Below, in pieces: positions 9,088 through 17,074 of a DNA stretch of 36,872 bases (its first letter is position 1; every line of letters begins with the position of its first letter). Below the pieces are notes generated by a model. The model was not told where the DNA came from. It made no database searches and was given only the letters and a program-made list of their open reading frames with translations. A program made the position numbers and the translations under genes. This stretch comes from Deltaproteobacteria bacterium (GTDB lineage: Bacteria; Myxococcota_A; UBA9160; UBA6930), in NCBI GenBank assembly GCA_029261795.1, contig JAJDAP010000113.1:1-36872 (forward strand), given 5' to 3'.

Positions 9088-9837
9088 TCAGGCGGCCGAG
9101 TAGCCGCCGTCGATGTTCCAGGTCTGGCCGGTGACGTAGGCACAGGCCGGGCTCGCCAGGAAGAGCACGGTGCTCGAGATGTCTTCCGGCGTGCCCCATC
9201 GGGCCATCGGAATCTTGGCCAGTTCGGGATCCTCGAGGGCGGGGACCCCTTTCATTGCCGCGGTCATGTTGGATTCGGTCAAGCCCGGGGCGACGGCGTT
9301 GATCCGGATTCCCTCGTTGGCCCAGGCAACGCCCATGTTCTTCGTCATCTGGACGATGCCGGCCTTTGCGGCGCCGTAGCCGGGGACGAAGGTGACGGCA
9401 CGAAAGGCTGCCATCGAGGCCAGATTGATGATGGAACTGCCGCCGGGCCAGCGACTCTCGGCGAGCCGCGCCTTGCAGGCCACGCTCAGCCGAAAGCTGC
9501 CGTTCAGGTTCAGCATCACTGCGCGGTCGAAGATGTCGGGATCCCATTCGCTCGGTTCGAACGGGAAGTTCGCGCCGGCATTGTTGACGAGCACGTCCAG
9601 TCCGTCGAGGGAGGCGGCCAGGGCTTCGACAGAACTGGTGTCAGTCATTTCTGCCGATCGGTATTGCAGGGCAGGGAAGGTTCCTTCGTAGTCTTCGAGC
9701 GCCGCCTTGCGACCCGTCACCGTTACCGAAGCACCCGCGTCCGCGAAGGCGCAGGCGATTCCCCGGCCGATGCCACTGGTTCCGCCGGTGACGAGTACGC
9801 GGCAACCCTCGAAATCGAAACGGACACGTTCGGACAT
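9088..9837 (-). CDS. Classical short-chain dehydrogenase/reductase
   Basis: This 249-residue NAD(P)-dependent oxidoreductase has full length for a classical SDR. TGGTSGIG (residues 17-24) binds the cofactor, NNAG (85-88) stabilises the central sheet, and the catalytic Ser141, Tyr154 and Lys158 are in NLASM and GYGAAKAG. INAVAPGLTES and the closing NIDGGYSAA are standard. The ATG is preceded by GGAGGGTCC, a strong Shine-Dalgarno sequence, and a TACACT box stands about 21 bp upstream. It heads an apparent two-gene operon with the nitroreductase and is divergent from the VOC/SnoaL pair. The substrate (hydroxyacyl-CoA, alcohol or ketone) cannot be told. Confidence 0.93.
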   Translation of the reverse strand: MSERVRFDFEGCRVLVTGGTSGIGRGIACAFADAGASVTVTGRKAALEDYEGTFPALQYRSAEMTDTSSVEALAASLDGLDVLVNNAGANFPFEPSEWDPDIFDRAVMLNLNGSFRLSVACKARLAESRWPGGSSIINLASMAAFRAVTFVPGYGAAKAGIVQMTKNMGVAWANEGIRINAVAPGLTESNMTAAMKGVPALEDPELAKIPMARWGTPEDISSTVLFLASPACAYVTGQTWNIDGGYSAA

Positions 9838-9858
9838 GGACCCTCCGGGAAGGAGCCG

Positions 9859-9864
9859 AGTGTA
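9859..9864 (-). promoter_or_regulatory. Candidate -10 box TACACT for the SDR operon
   Basis: On the minus strand TACACT lies about 21 bp before the SDR ATG, leaving a short leader that contains the GGAGG site. It sits inside GTGTAC, a word also found in the 20,070 divergent region. No clear -35 element is visible. Confidence 0.35.
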
Positions 9865-9888
9865 CCGGGCCCGGCTGTGGTTGTGGTG

Positions 9889-9894
9889 TACGCT
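9889..9894 (+). promoter_or_regulatory. Candidate -10 box TACGCT for the VOC/SnoaL pair
   Basis: GTGTACGCT fits a TAnnnT -10 box 44 bp before the VOC start, on the opposite strand from the SDR box and in the same 101-bp divergent spacer. No -35 element is recognisable, so confidence is low. Confidence 0.28.
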
Positions 9895-9938
9895 CGCGCC
9901 CCCCAGCCAGCTGAAGGGCGCAGGAAGAGGGAGTCGAG

Positions 9939-10394
9939 ATGGGCGAATCCGCGGCGCAACGCTTCGACCTGGGCGAGATCGATCAGGTCGCCTACGTGGT
10001 GCGAGATCTCGAGAAATCGCTGCCTCGTTTCGAGGCCCTGTTCGGCGAGTTCTCGCGCATGGATTCGACCACGCCGGGCACCACGTTCCGTGGCCGCGAA
10101 TCCGACGTGACCCTGAAACTGGCGTTCGGGCGATCCGGCGATCTGGAGATCGAACTGATCGAGCCGGTGTCCGGGCGGGGTCCCCATCAGGAGTTCGTCG
10201 ACGCCGGCAACGAGGGCGTTCACCACGTCCGTTTTCGGATCGCCGACATCGACGGAAAACTGCCCGGGCTGAACGCGGCCGGCTACGAAACGATCTGGTA
10301 CTGCCGCTTCACTCCCGAGATCGCCTGGGCCTATCTGGAGGTTCCCGAAGACGAAGGTGGCGGCCTTTTCGAACTATTGGAGATGCCATCATGA
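9939..10394 (+). CDS. VOC-superfamily protein (glyoxalase/methylmalonyl-CoA-epimerase-like)
   Basis: This 151-residue protein has the paired beta-alpha-beta-beta-beta modules of the vicinal-oxygen-chelate fold. Module one runs from IDQVAYVVRDLEKSL to the LEIELIEP strand; module two begins at GVHHVRFRIADI and ends GLFELLEM. Possible metal ligands are Gln in IDQV (where many relatives have His), Glu in EIELIE, His in HHVRF and Glu in FELLE. The ATG follows AGAGGGAG. Its stop overlaps the ATG of the SnoaL-like gene, so the two are translated together and probably work on one substrate. It could be an epimerase, isomerase or ring-cleaving enzyme. Confidence 0.85.
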   Translation: MGESAAQRFDLGEIDQVAYVVRDLEKSLPRFEALFGEFSRMDSTTPGTTFRGRESDVTLKLAFGRSGDLEIELIEPVSGRGPHQEFVDAGNEGVHHVRFRIADIDGKLPGLNAAGYETIWYCRFTPEIAWAYLEVPEDEGGGLFELLEMPS

Positions 10395-10861
10395 GCAACG
10401 CTTCGCCCGACGAGATTCGCGAGACCTACGAACGTTATGTCGCAACGCGAAACCGCGTCGAGGCTGGGGAGGTAGGCTGGGACGCCCTCGCCGCGTTCTT
10501 CACCGAGGACGCCTTCTTCGTCGATCCGGCCTGGGGCCGGGTCGACGGCATCGAGGCGATCCGCGGATTCCTCGAGGAAAGCATGGCGGGTCTGGAGGAC
10601 TGGACCTTTCCGCACCAGTGGTCCGTGGTAGAGGGGCAGCGGCTGGTGGCGTTCTGGATGAATCGGCTCGGTGGCGAGCGCGCGGACGGCACGCCCTTCG
10701 AGGCACCCGGCCTTTCGATCATGGAATATGCCGGCGATGGCCGCTTCTCGAGCGAGATCGACATGCTCAACATGGTGCACGTAGGCGAGTTGATCGCTGA
10801 GAGTGGCTGGCGGCCACCGGCAAACTTCAACATGCCGCCGCGCAATCCGAGACGCTGGTAG
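10391..10861 (+). CDS. SnoaL-like / NTF2-fold protein
   Basis: This 156-residue protein belongs to the NTF2-like superfamily, small cone-shaped proteins that act as isomerases, cyclases, dehydratases or ligand binders. It has the usual helical start (EIRETYERYVATRN), then LAAFFTEDAFFVDPAWG, IEAIRGFLEESM and a curved sheet around VVEGQRLVAFWMNRL and APGLSIMEYAGDGRFSSEIDM. The ATG at 10391 shares ATGA with the stop of the VOC gene. The frame is open far upstream, but that part is shadow sequence. The tail WRPPANFNMPPRNPRRW is a C-terminal extension seen in relatives from acyl-CoA or steroid catabolic clusters. Catalytic residues cannot be assigned. Confidence 0.85.
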   Translation: MSNASPDEIRETYERYVATRNRVEAGEVGWDALAAFFTEDAFFVDPAWGRVDGIEAIRGFLEESMAGLEDWTFPHQWSVVEGQRLVAFWMNRLGGERADGTPFEAPGLSIMEYAGDGRFSSEIDMLNMVHVGELIAESGWRPPANFNMPPRNPRRW

Positions 10862-10927
10862 GCGGCACCGCGAGCGCAGCCTCGAGAGCTGTTTCAAGCG
10901 GGCACGCCGGCGGTTCGATGCAGGGAG

Positions 10928-11287
10928 ATGATCGAGTTCCTGCTCTGCATGGCCGGGGTCCTGGCGATGGCGGTGCTGGCGATCGCGCCGTGGACGCTTC
11001 TGGTCCAGGGGGGCGCCGCGTTGGCAGCAATCGGCCTCGTCGTCGGATTGCCTACGGGCTTCGCTTATCACGTGCAGTTGCGGCGAGAACTCGAGCGCTG
11101 CGGGTCCGTGGCGGCGCGTTGGTGGCTGCATCCGACCGCCCACCACGGTCGCCTGGATGACGCCGGGCAACAAGCCATCCGGCGTATGTTCCGGCTCGGC
11201 GGCGCCGGCTGCGGCGTCGTCTTCATCGGCTGCTTCGTGGTCGTGATCGGAATCCTTCGTTCGGGGGCGTCATTGGTCACGAGCTGA
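10928..11287 (+). CDS. Small membrane protein of unknown function
   Basis: This 119-residue protein has three likely transmembrane helices: two at the N-terminus (residues about 3-24 and 28-47) and one at the C-terminus (about 92-111). Between them is a basic soluble stretch containing ARWWLHPTAHHGRLDD. I do not recognise the family. AGGGAG abuts the ATG with no spacer, so the start is less than ideal. The gene ends 5 bp before the MFS transporter, suggesting co-transcription and perhaps an accessory role for the transporter, which is inference. Confidence 0.65.
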   Translation: MIEFLLCMAGVLAMAVLAIAPWTLLVQGGAALAAIGLVVGLPTGFAYHVQLRRELERCGSVAARWWLHPTAHHGRLDDAGQQAIRRMFRLGGAGCGVVFIGCFVVVIGILRSGASLVTS

Positions 11288-11292
11288 GACCG

Positions 11293-12690
11293 ATGTGGGA
11301 TACGCTTCGACGAGTGAGCGCTCCCATCGACCGGAACCCCGAATCCGCACGGCTCACGCCCTACCACGGGTTCCTGTTCTTCCTGCTCTCGACCGCCACC
11401 TTCTTCGACGGATTCGATGCCTCGATGATGGGGATGGGCTCGCAGCACGTTCGCGAAGGTCTCGACATCGCGGTCGAAGACTGGGGCTTCATCTACAGCA
11501 TCACCCGGACGGGGATGATCCTCTCGTTCTTCTTCCTGTTGTTCGCGGATCGCTTTGGCCGCCGCTTGCTGATGCTGATCACGGTGGTCGGCTTCGCCGT
11601 CTGCACCGGCGCTACGGCCCTGGCCCAGGACGCGTTCCAGTTCACGGTCTTCCAGACGCTCGCGCGGATATTCCTGACCGCCGAGTACGCGCTGGCCGTG
11701 ATCGTGGCCGGCGAAGAATTCCCGGCTCGACATCGCGGTCGCTCGATCGCGATCCTGACCAGCTTCTCGACCATCGGCGTGGTCGTGATGGCCAAGGTGC
11801 AGCCTTACTTCCTGCTCGATGGCGATCCGAGCAACCCCGTTCATTCGGCCGTGATGTCTGCGCTGGTGACGGCCCAGGGATGGCTCGGACTCGCCGAGGA
11901 TGCTTCGGATTGGCGCACGTTGTTCGCACTCGGCTTACTGCCGCTGGTCGTCGTGCTGCTGTTGCGGATCGGCATGCGCGAGACGAAGCGCTTCGAAGTC
12001 GCCCAGCAAGGCCGTGTGAAACAACCCTTCTGGGACGATGTTCGGGAGCAGTTCGCGAACGCTCGCATCCCCTTCCAGCCCGAGTATCGCCGCCGCACGT
12101 TGATCGTGACCCTGCTCTGGAATTGCGTGCACCTCGTCACGGCGCCGGCCGTCGCGTACTGGAACATCTATGCCCGCGGCGACCTGGGTTTCGACAGTTC
12201 CCTGGTCGGCAGCATCATCTTCTGGTCCTACCTCGGCGGGGTGGGTGGCCACGTGGTTGCGGCCTGGATGATCGAGCGCGTCGGACGCCGCGGTACCTGT
12301 GCTGGTTTCTATGTCGTGGCCGGGATCGCCATCGTGGGCCTGTTCCAGACGACCGGCATGGTGGGTCAGTACTTCTGGCACATCCTCACCGTCGCATCGT
12401 TCGGCGCCGCCAACACTGCCACGCACATCTACGCCACCGAGCTCTATCCCACCGAGATCCGCGCCACCGGCTACGGCTGGAGCACGAACCTGTTCGGTCG
12501 CATGACGGAACTCATTGCACCGACCATCATCGGCCTGATGATTCCTTTCCTGGGCATCTCCTGGGCGGTCTCGGTGGTCGGCTTCGGACCGATCCTGGGC
12601 GCGGTGCTGGTGCTCCTCTACGCGCCGGAGACCAAGGGCATGACCCTGGAGGAGATTCAGGAGGATCTGCAGACCGCCTCATCGGGGTGA
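11293..12690 (+). CDS. Major facilitator superfamily transporter
   Basis: This 465-residue protein has twelve predicted membrane segments and is of usual length for the sugar/aromatic-acid porter branches. ADRFGRRLLML after helix 2 is the MFS motif A. FLTAEYALAVIVAGEEFPARHRGR contains the E-P-RG signature after helix 4 (split here by normal wording). YATELYPTEIRATGYG in the second half and PETKGMTLEEIQ at the end are typical of sugar-porter-like members. The ATG at 11293 lies 5 bp after the small membrane protein; a GTG seven codons in is an alternative. Given the neighbouring P450 and dehalogenase, import of an organic acid or xenobiotic is plausible but unproven. Confidence 0.92.
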   Translation: MWDTLRRVSAPIDRNPESARLTPYHGFLFFLLSTATFFDGFDASMMGMGSQHVREGLDIAVEDWGFIYSITRTGMILSFFFLLFADRFGRRLLMLITVVGFAVCTGATALAQDAFQFTVFQTLARIFLTAEYALAVIVAGEEFPARHRGRSIAILTSFSTIGVVVMAKVQPYFLLDGDPSNPVHSAVMSALVTAQGWLGLAEDASDWRTLFALGLLPLVVVLLLRIGMRETKRFEVAQQGRVKQPFWDDVREQFANARIPFQPEYRRRTLIVTLLWNCVHLVTAPAVAYWNIYARGDLGFDSSLVGSIIFWSYLGGVGGHVVAAWMIERVGRRGTCAGFYVVAGIAIVGLFQTTGMVGQYFWHILTVASFGAANTATHIYATELYPTEIRATGYGWSTNLFGRMTELIAPTIIGLMIPFLGISWAVSVVGFGPILGAVLVLLYAPETKGMTLEEIQEDLQTASSG

Positions 12691-12792
12691 GTCCCGGGCG
12701 CAGGCGTGATTCGGCGCAGGGCGCCGGTTCGTGCAGCCGCGCATCCGGCGCTCTCGCAGTCCTTGAGTGCGACGTCCGAAGCGCCGATGGGA

Positions 12793-12808
12793 CCTCCACA
12801 CGTGGAGG
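12793..12808 (+). promoter_or_regulatory. Dyad covering the P450 ribosome-binding site
   Basis: CCTCCAC-AC-GTGGAGG is a perfect 7-bp inverted repeat around a 2-bp centre. Its right arm is part of the GGAGGAG Shine-Dalgarno sequence of the P450 gene that starts 8 bp later. As RNA, CCTCC could pair with GGAGG across a 6-nt loop and mask the site. As DNA it could be a dimeric operator. Both are inference. Confidence 0.35.
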
Positions 12809-12816
12809 AGACCCCG

Positions 12817-14046
12817 TTGACGATCCAGACCGAATTCCTGGCCTCATCGAGCTGGGACGACAGCATGCCCGAGAAGCTTCGCTGGCTGCGCGAACACGAG
12901 CCCGTCCATTGGTCCGAAAAGGATCAGCTCTGGGTGGTGACACGCTTCGAAGATGTGGTGAACGTATCGAAGGATCAGGCAACGTTTACGTCCGCCGGAG
13001 GAACGCGGCCTAATAACCCGGTCAAGCTCGCCCTGATCGATGAAGGCGAGCCGCGACACACGGATCTCCGCAAGCTGCTGAATCGTGGTTTCACACCGCG
13101 CATGGTCAAGAAGCTCGAGGCGAAGTTCCGAGACATCACGCGCGAAGCCGTCGACAAGGTGGCCGAAAAGGGATCCTGCGATTTCGTCGAGGAAATCTCG
13201 GTCCCCTTGCCTTTGTTGTTGATCGCCCAGATGATCGGCATCCGCGGCGAGGATTTCGAGACCTTCCACGGTTGGTCCGACGCCATGATCGCGGCGGAAG
13301 GGTCCCTCGATGACCCGGAGATCGCGCTGGCGGCTAGCGGCGCGTTCGGGGAATACGCCGCCTACGTGACAAAGGTCCTCGAGGCCCGTCGCAAGTACCC
13401 GCAAGACGATCTGGTGAGCATTCTCGCCAACGCCCATGACAATGGGCTCCTCGGCGAACTCGAGACTCAAGACGGCAAGCAGATGGGGGACGAGTTCTCA
13501 CCGGAGATGGCTACCGACGAGTTGATCATGTTCCTGGTCCTGCTCCTGGTCGCCGGCAACGAGACCACGCGCAATGGGATCTCGGGTGGCATGGAACTCC
13601 TGGTCCAGCATCCGGAGCAACGGGAGCGTCTGATCTCGGACCCGTCCTTGCTGCCGGGCGCTGTGGAAGAAATGCTGCGGCTGGTCTCGCCGGTCCTGTC
13701 CTTCGCACGGACGGTGACGACCGACACTGTCGTGGGTGATACGGCCGTGAAGGCTGGCGACCGGGTCCTGATGGTCTATCCGTCGGCGAACCGCGACGAA
13801 CGCGAGTTCGATGCCCCCGATGAGTTCCGAGTGGATCGCAACCCGCACCATGTCGCCTTCGGAATCGGCCCGCATTTCTGTCTCGGGGCGAATCTGGCAC
13901 GCATGGAAATGCGTGTCGTACTCGGGGAAGTCCTGCGGCGCATGCCGGACGCCACATTCGCGGACGCCGACGGCGCCGTGCTGCGGCCCTCTGCGATCGT
14001 GCGCTCATGCACGCAGATGAATCTCCGCTTCACGCCCGAGCGCTGA
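12817..14046 (+). CDS. Cytochrome P450 (bacterial class I type)
   Basis: This 409-residue soluble haem monooxygenase inserts oxygen into an unknown organic substrate, using ferredoxin and reductase partners that are not nearby. I chose the TTG at 12817 because GGAGGAG stands six bases before it and the product then has normal length; ATG codons at 12787 and 12706 would add unlikely N-termini. Seen motifs are the I-helix AGNETTR (246-252), EMLRLVSP with the ExxR of helix K, FARTVTTDT, and the haem loop FGIGPHFCLGANLAR with ligand Cys355. EGEPRHTDLRKLLNRGFTPR is the C-helix region. It is flanked by an MFS transporter and a haloalkane dehalogenase on the same strand. Confidence 0.95.
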   Translation: MTIQTEFLASSSWDDSMPEKLRWLREHEPVHWSEKDQLWVVTRFEDVVNVSKDQATFTSAGGTRPNNPVKLALIDEGEPRHTDLRKLLNRGFTPRMVKKLEAKFRDITREAVDKVAEKGSCDFVEEISVPLPLLLIAQMIGIRGEDFETFHGWSDAMIAAEGSLDDPEIALAASGAFGEYAAYVTKVLEARRKYPQDDLVSILANAHDNGLLGELETQDGKQMGDEFSPEMATDELIMFLVLLLVAGNETTRNGISGGMELLVQHPEQRERLISDPSLLPGAVEEMLRLVSPVLSFARTVTTDTVVGDTAVKAGDRVLMVYPSANRDEREFDAPDEFRVDRNPHHVAFGIGPHFCLGANLARMEMRVVLGEVLRRMPDATFADADGAVLRPSAIVRSCTQMNLRFTPER

Positions 14047-14145
14047 GGCGCTCGCGAGCGCTGACCGGCCCCTGAAGCCCGCTTGCGCGGGGCGGGCTCC
14101 CGTCCGATGCTTGCCGCTCCCCGTCCCCGGGGAGAGGAGGTCGAC

Positions 14146-15018
14146 GTGAGCACGCGCTACCAGAAGAAGAGCATCGAGATCAAAGGCCACAAGATGGCTT
14201 ACATCGATGAGGGCGAAGGCGATCCGATCGTCTTCCTGCACGGCAACCCGACTTCGTCGTACCTCTGGCGAGACGTCATGCCGCACCTCGAAGGGCAGGG
14301 CCGGCTGATCGCACCGGACCTGATCGGGATGGGCGATAGCGACAAGCTCCCCGAGAGTGGCCCCGATCGCTACACGTTCGCCGAGCACAGCGGCTACCTC
14401 GACGCCTTGTTCGAAGCGCTCGGCGTTCGCGAGAACGTCACGCTGGTGATCCACGATTGGGGCTCGGCGCTCGGCTTCCACTGGGCCAATCGCAACCGCG
14501 AGGCGATGCGAGGCATCGCCTACATGGAGGCGATCGTGGCCCCGATGACCTGGGACCAATGGCCGAAAGCGGCCACCGACGTCTTCCGGGCCTTCCGCTC
14601 GCCGGCCGGTGAGGCGTTGGTCCTCGAGCAGAACGTCTTCGTCGAGCAGGTGCTGCCCACCTCGGTCCTCCGCAAGCTCTCCGACGAAGAGATGGACGAG
14701 TACCGTCGGCCCTTCCTCGAAGTCGGCGAGGCCCGGCGACCGACGCTGACCTGGCCCAGGCAGATTCCGCTCGAAGGCGAGCCGGCCGACGTCGTCGAAC
14801 TCGTGGGCGCCTACGGTTCGTGGCTCGCCGAGAGCCCGCTGCCGAAGCTATTCGTCGATGCCGAGCCCGGCGCCATCTTGCGGGGAGAGCCACGCGATTT
14901 CTGCCGCAGCTGGCCGAACACCACCGAGGTGAAGGTCGCGGGCATCCACTTCGTGCAGGAAGACTCGCCGGGCGAGATCGGCCAGGCGATCTCGTCGTGG
15001 CTGAAGGGCATCGCCTGA
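14146..15018 (+). CDS. Haloalkane dehalogenase (DhaA/LinB-like, subfamily II)
   Basis: This 290-residue alpha/beta hydrolase would hydrolyse carbon-halogen bonds of haloalkanes to alcohol plus halide. The subfamily II catalytic pentad is visible: nucleophile Asp104 in VIHDWGSALG, halide-binding Trp105, oxyanion/halide Asn34 in LHGNPTSSYLW, acid Glu128 in AYMEAI, and base His268 in IHFVQEDSP. Spacing matches DhaA to within a few residues, and the cap segment (MTWDQWPKA, QNVFVEQVLP) is also alike. The GTG at 14146 follows GGAGAGGAGG with a 5-bp spacer; an ATG at 14107 has no such site. Natural substrates of these enzymes in soil and marine bacteria are mostly unknown. Its end overlaps the gamma-carbonic-anhydrase-like gene. 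Confidence 0.93.
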   Translation: MSTRYQKKSIEIKGHKMAYIDEGEGDPIVFLHGNPTSSYLWRDVMPHLEGQGRLIAPDLIGMGDSDKLPESGPDRYTFAEHSGYLDALFEALGVRENVTLVIHDWGSALGFHWANRNREAMRGIAYMEAIVAPMTWDQWPKAATDVFRAFRSPAGEALVLEQNVFVEQVLPTSVLRKLSDEEMDEYRRPFLEVGEARRPTLTWPRQIPLEGEPADVVELVGAYGSWLAESPLPKLFVDAEPGAILRGEPRDFCRSWPNTTEVKVAGIHFVQEDSPGEIGQAISSWLKGIA

Positions 15019-15560
15019 GCGGTCTCGAGCTTCAGGCGCGTTTTCCCGGTGCGCTCCTGGGCGGCTTCGAGGGCCAGTGGCCGCGCGTCGCCGAAGGGGC
15101 CTGGATCGCGCCCGGGGCCTCCGTCGTCGGAGATGTCACGCTGGGCGTCGACGTGAGCATCTGGTACGCGGCAGTTCTGCGCGGCGATGTGGAAGCGATC
15201 TCGGTAGGGGATCGCTCGAATGTTCAAGACGGAGCCGTCCTGCACGTGACCAAGGGACGTTATGCCTGTGTCGTCGGTGCCGAGGTCACCATCGGTCATC
15301 GCGCGGTGGTCCACGGCTGTCAGGTCGGGGACGGCGCCTTGATCGGGATCGGCGCGATCGTGCTGGATGGAGCGCGCGTTGGTGCAGAGGCACTGGTCGG
15401 TGCTGGCGCTGTGGTAACGCCGGAAGCCGAGATCCCGCCGCGCACGCTGGTCGTCGGAACGCCGGCCCGTCCAGTCCGTGAACTCAACGCCGATGAACTA
15501 GCGATGCAGCGCCAACGCACGCTCGAGTACGTGCAGACGGCGCGCGGCCATCAGCGCTAG
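14997..15560 (+). CDS. Gamma-carbonic-anhydrase-like left-handed beta-helix protein
   Basis: This protein is built of hexapeptide repeats (for example ASVVGDVTLGVDVSIW, then ALIGIGAIVLDGARVGA, then LVGAGAVVTP) forming the left-handed beta-helix of the gamma-CA/PaaY/YrdA family. Three zinc-ligand histidines are in place: LHVTKG, then GHRAVVHGC. The C-terminal helix follows VVGTPARPVREL. The start is uncertain. No ATG precedes the conserved part, and the GTG at 14997 is the nearest standard codon, overlapping the dehalogenase end by 22 bp without a clear Shine-Dalgarno site; CTG at 15015 is another possibility. Members include active carbonic anhydrases and thioesterase-like proteins such as PaaY, so activity is not settled. 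Confidence 0.85.
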   Translation: MAEGHRLSGLELQARFPGALLGGFEGQWPRVAEGAWIAPGASVVGDVTLGVDVSIWYAAVLRGDVEAISVGDRSNVQDGAVLHVTKGRYACVVGAEVTIGHRAVVHGCQVGDGALIGIGAIVLDGARVGAEALVGAGAVVTPEAEIPPRTLVVGTPARPVRELNADELAMQRQRTLEYVQTARGHQR

Positions 15561-15566
15561 CTCGGG

Positions 15567-16805
15567 CTAGGGCTGGCCCCGCGGCCGGGTCGAGGCCCAG
15601 GCGGACAAGAAGAGCAGCGCCGAGACGCCGGGAATGGCCAGCACCGTGGCTTCGCTCCAGCGGGTGATCAGGCTTTCGCTGACACGGCTCAAATAGCCGT
15701 CGACCGGGTGAGACTCCGTTTCCAGGGCGGCGCGTAGTGGCGGTTCGAGGTCCCAGTGGGCCAGGCGCATGGTGTTGCCGAAGGCGGCTTCCAGGATTTC
15801 CTGCTCCCGGAGGCCGACTGCGCGGTCGTGCCGATACCGCAGGGGCCGCACGTCTCGATGTCGCTCGGCCGTTTCCAGATAGCGGTCTCGGCGGAACAAG
15901 TGGACACGCAACTCGTGAAGGAAGGGTGCGCCGATCGGGGTGAAGGTTCGCAGGAATTCGCCATAGCGATCGTCGTCGTGCCAGCGCTCCAGTAACGCGC
16001 CAGCGTTGGCGGCTTCTCTGTGATCGTGGGCGATGAGCTCGCTCAGGGTAGATCGTGAACGGAAGCGCGTGCCGTTCGGGAGCGTGATCAGTTCTCCATA
16101 TTCGAGCATCACGTCTGGGTGGCCCTGAAGGAACGCCAGGCCAGGCACGTGAGTCGCGAGCCACGCGAGGCGTGGCGGGGTCGCCGCGAAACAGCCGCCC
16201 AGAAAGAGCGTGGCCACAAGACCGATCGCACAGAGACGATGCCAACCGCTCCGCGTCCCTCGACGTTCGATCCAGTCGGGTCGGATCCCGAACGCGATCG
16301 GCAGCTGCGCGATGGCGGCGGCCAGTGTATCGAAGCCCATGTCGCGCAGGTCCCAGACGCGTCCAGGGATCAGCCATTGGGTGGCTTCGTCCAGGGCCCC
16401 GAGCAGCGCGCATAGCAAGATCGCACTGCCGTGGAGGGTCAGGTCGCGGGTTCGATGCGAGAGGGCCCGGAAAGCGAAGATGCTGATGGCCGCGTATTCG
16501 AGCAGATGGAGGGTCTCGATCGCATTGTCTTGAAGCAGGATCGCGTACCCGCCCAGTGCGAGGCCGGTCGCGAGCACCGAGAGCGACGCCCGCCGCGGCG
16601 CACCGCGTAGCGTTCGCAGCGCGAAGGCTCCGGATGCGAACAGGCCGACCAGGGTGAGGGCCAGGAAGACGCGCCCCCCGAAGCGATCCTCGAGAGCGCC
16701 CGTCAGCGCACGCGCCAGCGGCACCGTTGCGAGCACGACACCCGCACACACACCCAACAAAGCCCAGTCGCGACGCTGCTTGCGCGAATCAGGCGTGGCG
16801 AACAT
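15567..16805 (-). CDS. VanZ-like membrane protein with long C-terminal extension
   Basis: The first half of this 412-residue protein has about six hydrophobic helices and a VanZ-like signature: HLLEYAAISIFAFRAL, then GALDEATQWLIPGRVWDLRD and GFDTLAAA. In VanZ proteins the D-E-Q-P-R-D-D residues are conserved; the family includes a low-level teicoplanin-resistance factor, but most members have no known job. After a further hydrophobic segment with GGCFAA (about residue 210-225), roughly 150 hydrophilic residues rich in His, Arg and Glu form a probably extracytoplasmic domain. A last helix lies near the C-terminus (LAIPGVSALLFLSAWA). The extension is not part of a usual VanZ protein. It is convergent with the gamma-CA gene. 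Confidence 0.75.
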   Translation of the reverse strand: MFATPDSRKQRRDWALLGVCAGVVLATVPLARALTGALEDRFGGRVFLALTLVGLFASGAFALRTLRGAPRRASLSVLATGLALGGYAILLQDNAIETLHLLEYAAISIFAFRALSHRTRDLTLHGSAILLCALLGALDEATQWLIPGRVWDLRDMGFDTLAAAIAQLPIAFGIRPDWIERRGTRSGWHRLCAIGLVATLFLGGCFAATPPRLAWLATHVPGLAFLQGHPDVMLEYGELITLPNGTRFRSRSTLSELIAHDHREAANAGALLERWHDDDRYGEFLRTFTPIGAPFLHELRVHLFRRDRYLETAERHRDVRPLRYRHDRAVGLREQEILEAAFGNTMRLAHWDLEPPLRAALETESHPVDGYLSRVSESLITRWSEATVLAIPGVSALLFLSAWASTRPRGQP

Positions 16806-16834
16806 GCTGCGCGGCTACCGGACCATCGGGTCTT

Positions 16835-16879
16835 GCCGGCTTCGCGTCAGCCGGCTTCGCGTTAGCCGGCTTCGCGTTA
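16835..16879. repeat. Three tandem 15-bp repeats
   Basis: The unit GCCGGCTTCGCGT(C/T)A occurs three times head to tail, the last two copies identical. The final TTA of copy three is, on the minus strand, the TAA stop of the 46-aa membrane peptide. The array lies between that peptide and the VanZ-like gene. Confidence 0.85.
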
Positions 16880-17017
16880 GCCGAGGAGCGAGTGCAACAA
16901 CCAGACGCTGCCGAGGATGACTCCCCAGGCCCCGATTCCGAAGACGACCGAGTACATCAGCCCCCGGGCGGGAAGGTTTGCGGTCCGAGTCGCAGCGCTC
17001 GCAGTCCTGACATTCAT
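16877..17017 (-). CDS. 46-aa single-pass membrane peptide
   Basis: A short frame, MNVRTASAATRTANLPARGL and onward, encodes 46 residues. A basic N-terminus is followed by one strong transmembrane helix (about residues 20-45, MYSVVFGIGAWGVILGSVWL) ending LLHSLLG. The ATG is preceded by GAGGGGGG about seven bases upstream, one of the better ribosome-binding sites in this window, and supports it as a real gene. A CRP/FNR-like dyad lies about 58 bp upstream. It resembles small bacterial inner-membrane or respiratory-complex accessory peptides in size and topology only; I do not recognise a family. Confidence 0.6.
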   Translation of the reverse strand: MNVRTASAATRTANLPARGLMYSVVFGIGAWGVILGSVWLLHSLLG

Positions 17018-17074
17018 CAGAGGCCCCCCTCATGCGATGACCCTTCGATGATCTGCGGGGGAGCCTGCCATTTC

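Noticed and set aside
11295..13013. Plus-strand open frame of 572 codons
   Set aside because: It is a shifted-frame shadow of the MFS transporter, with Arg/Pro-rich composition and no family motifs.
16835..16879. CRISPR-like repeats
   Set aside because: The 15-bp units are directly adjacent with no spacers, so it is a small tandem repeat.
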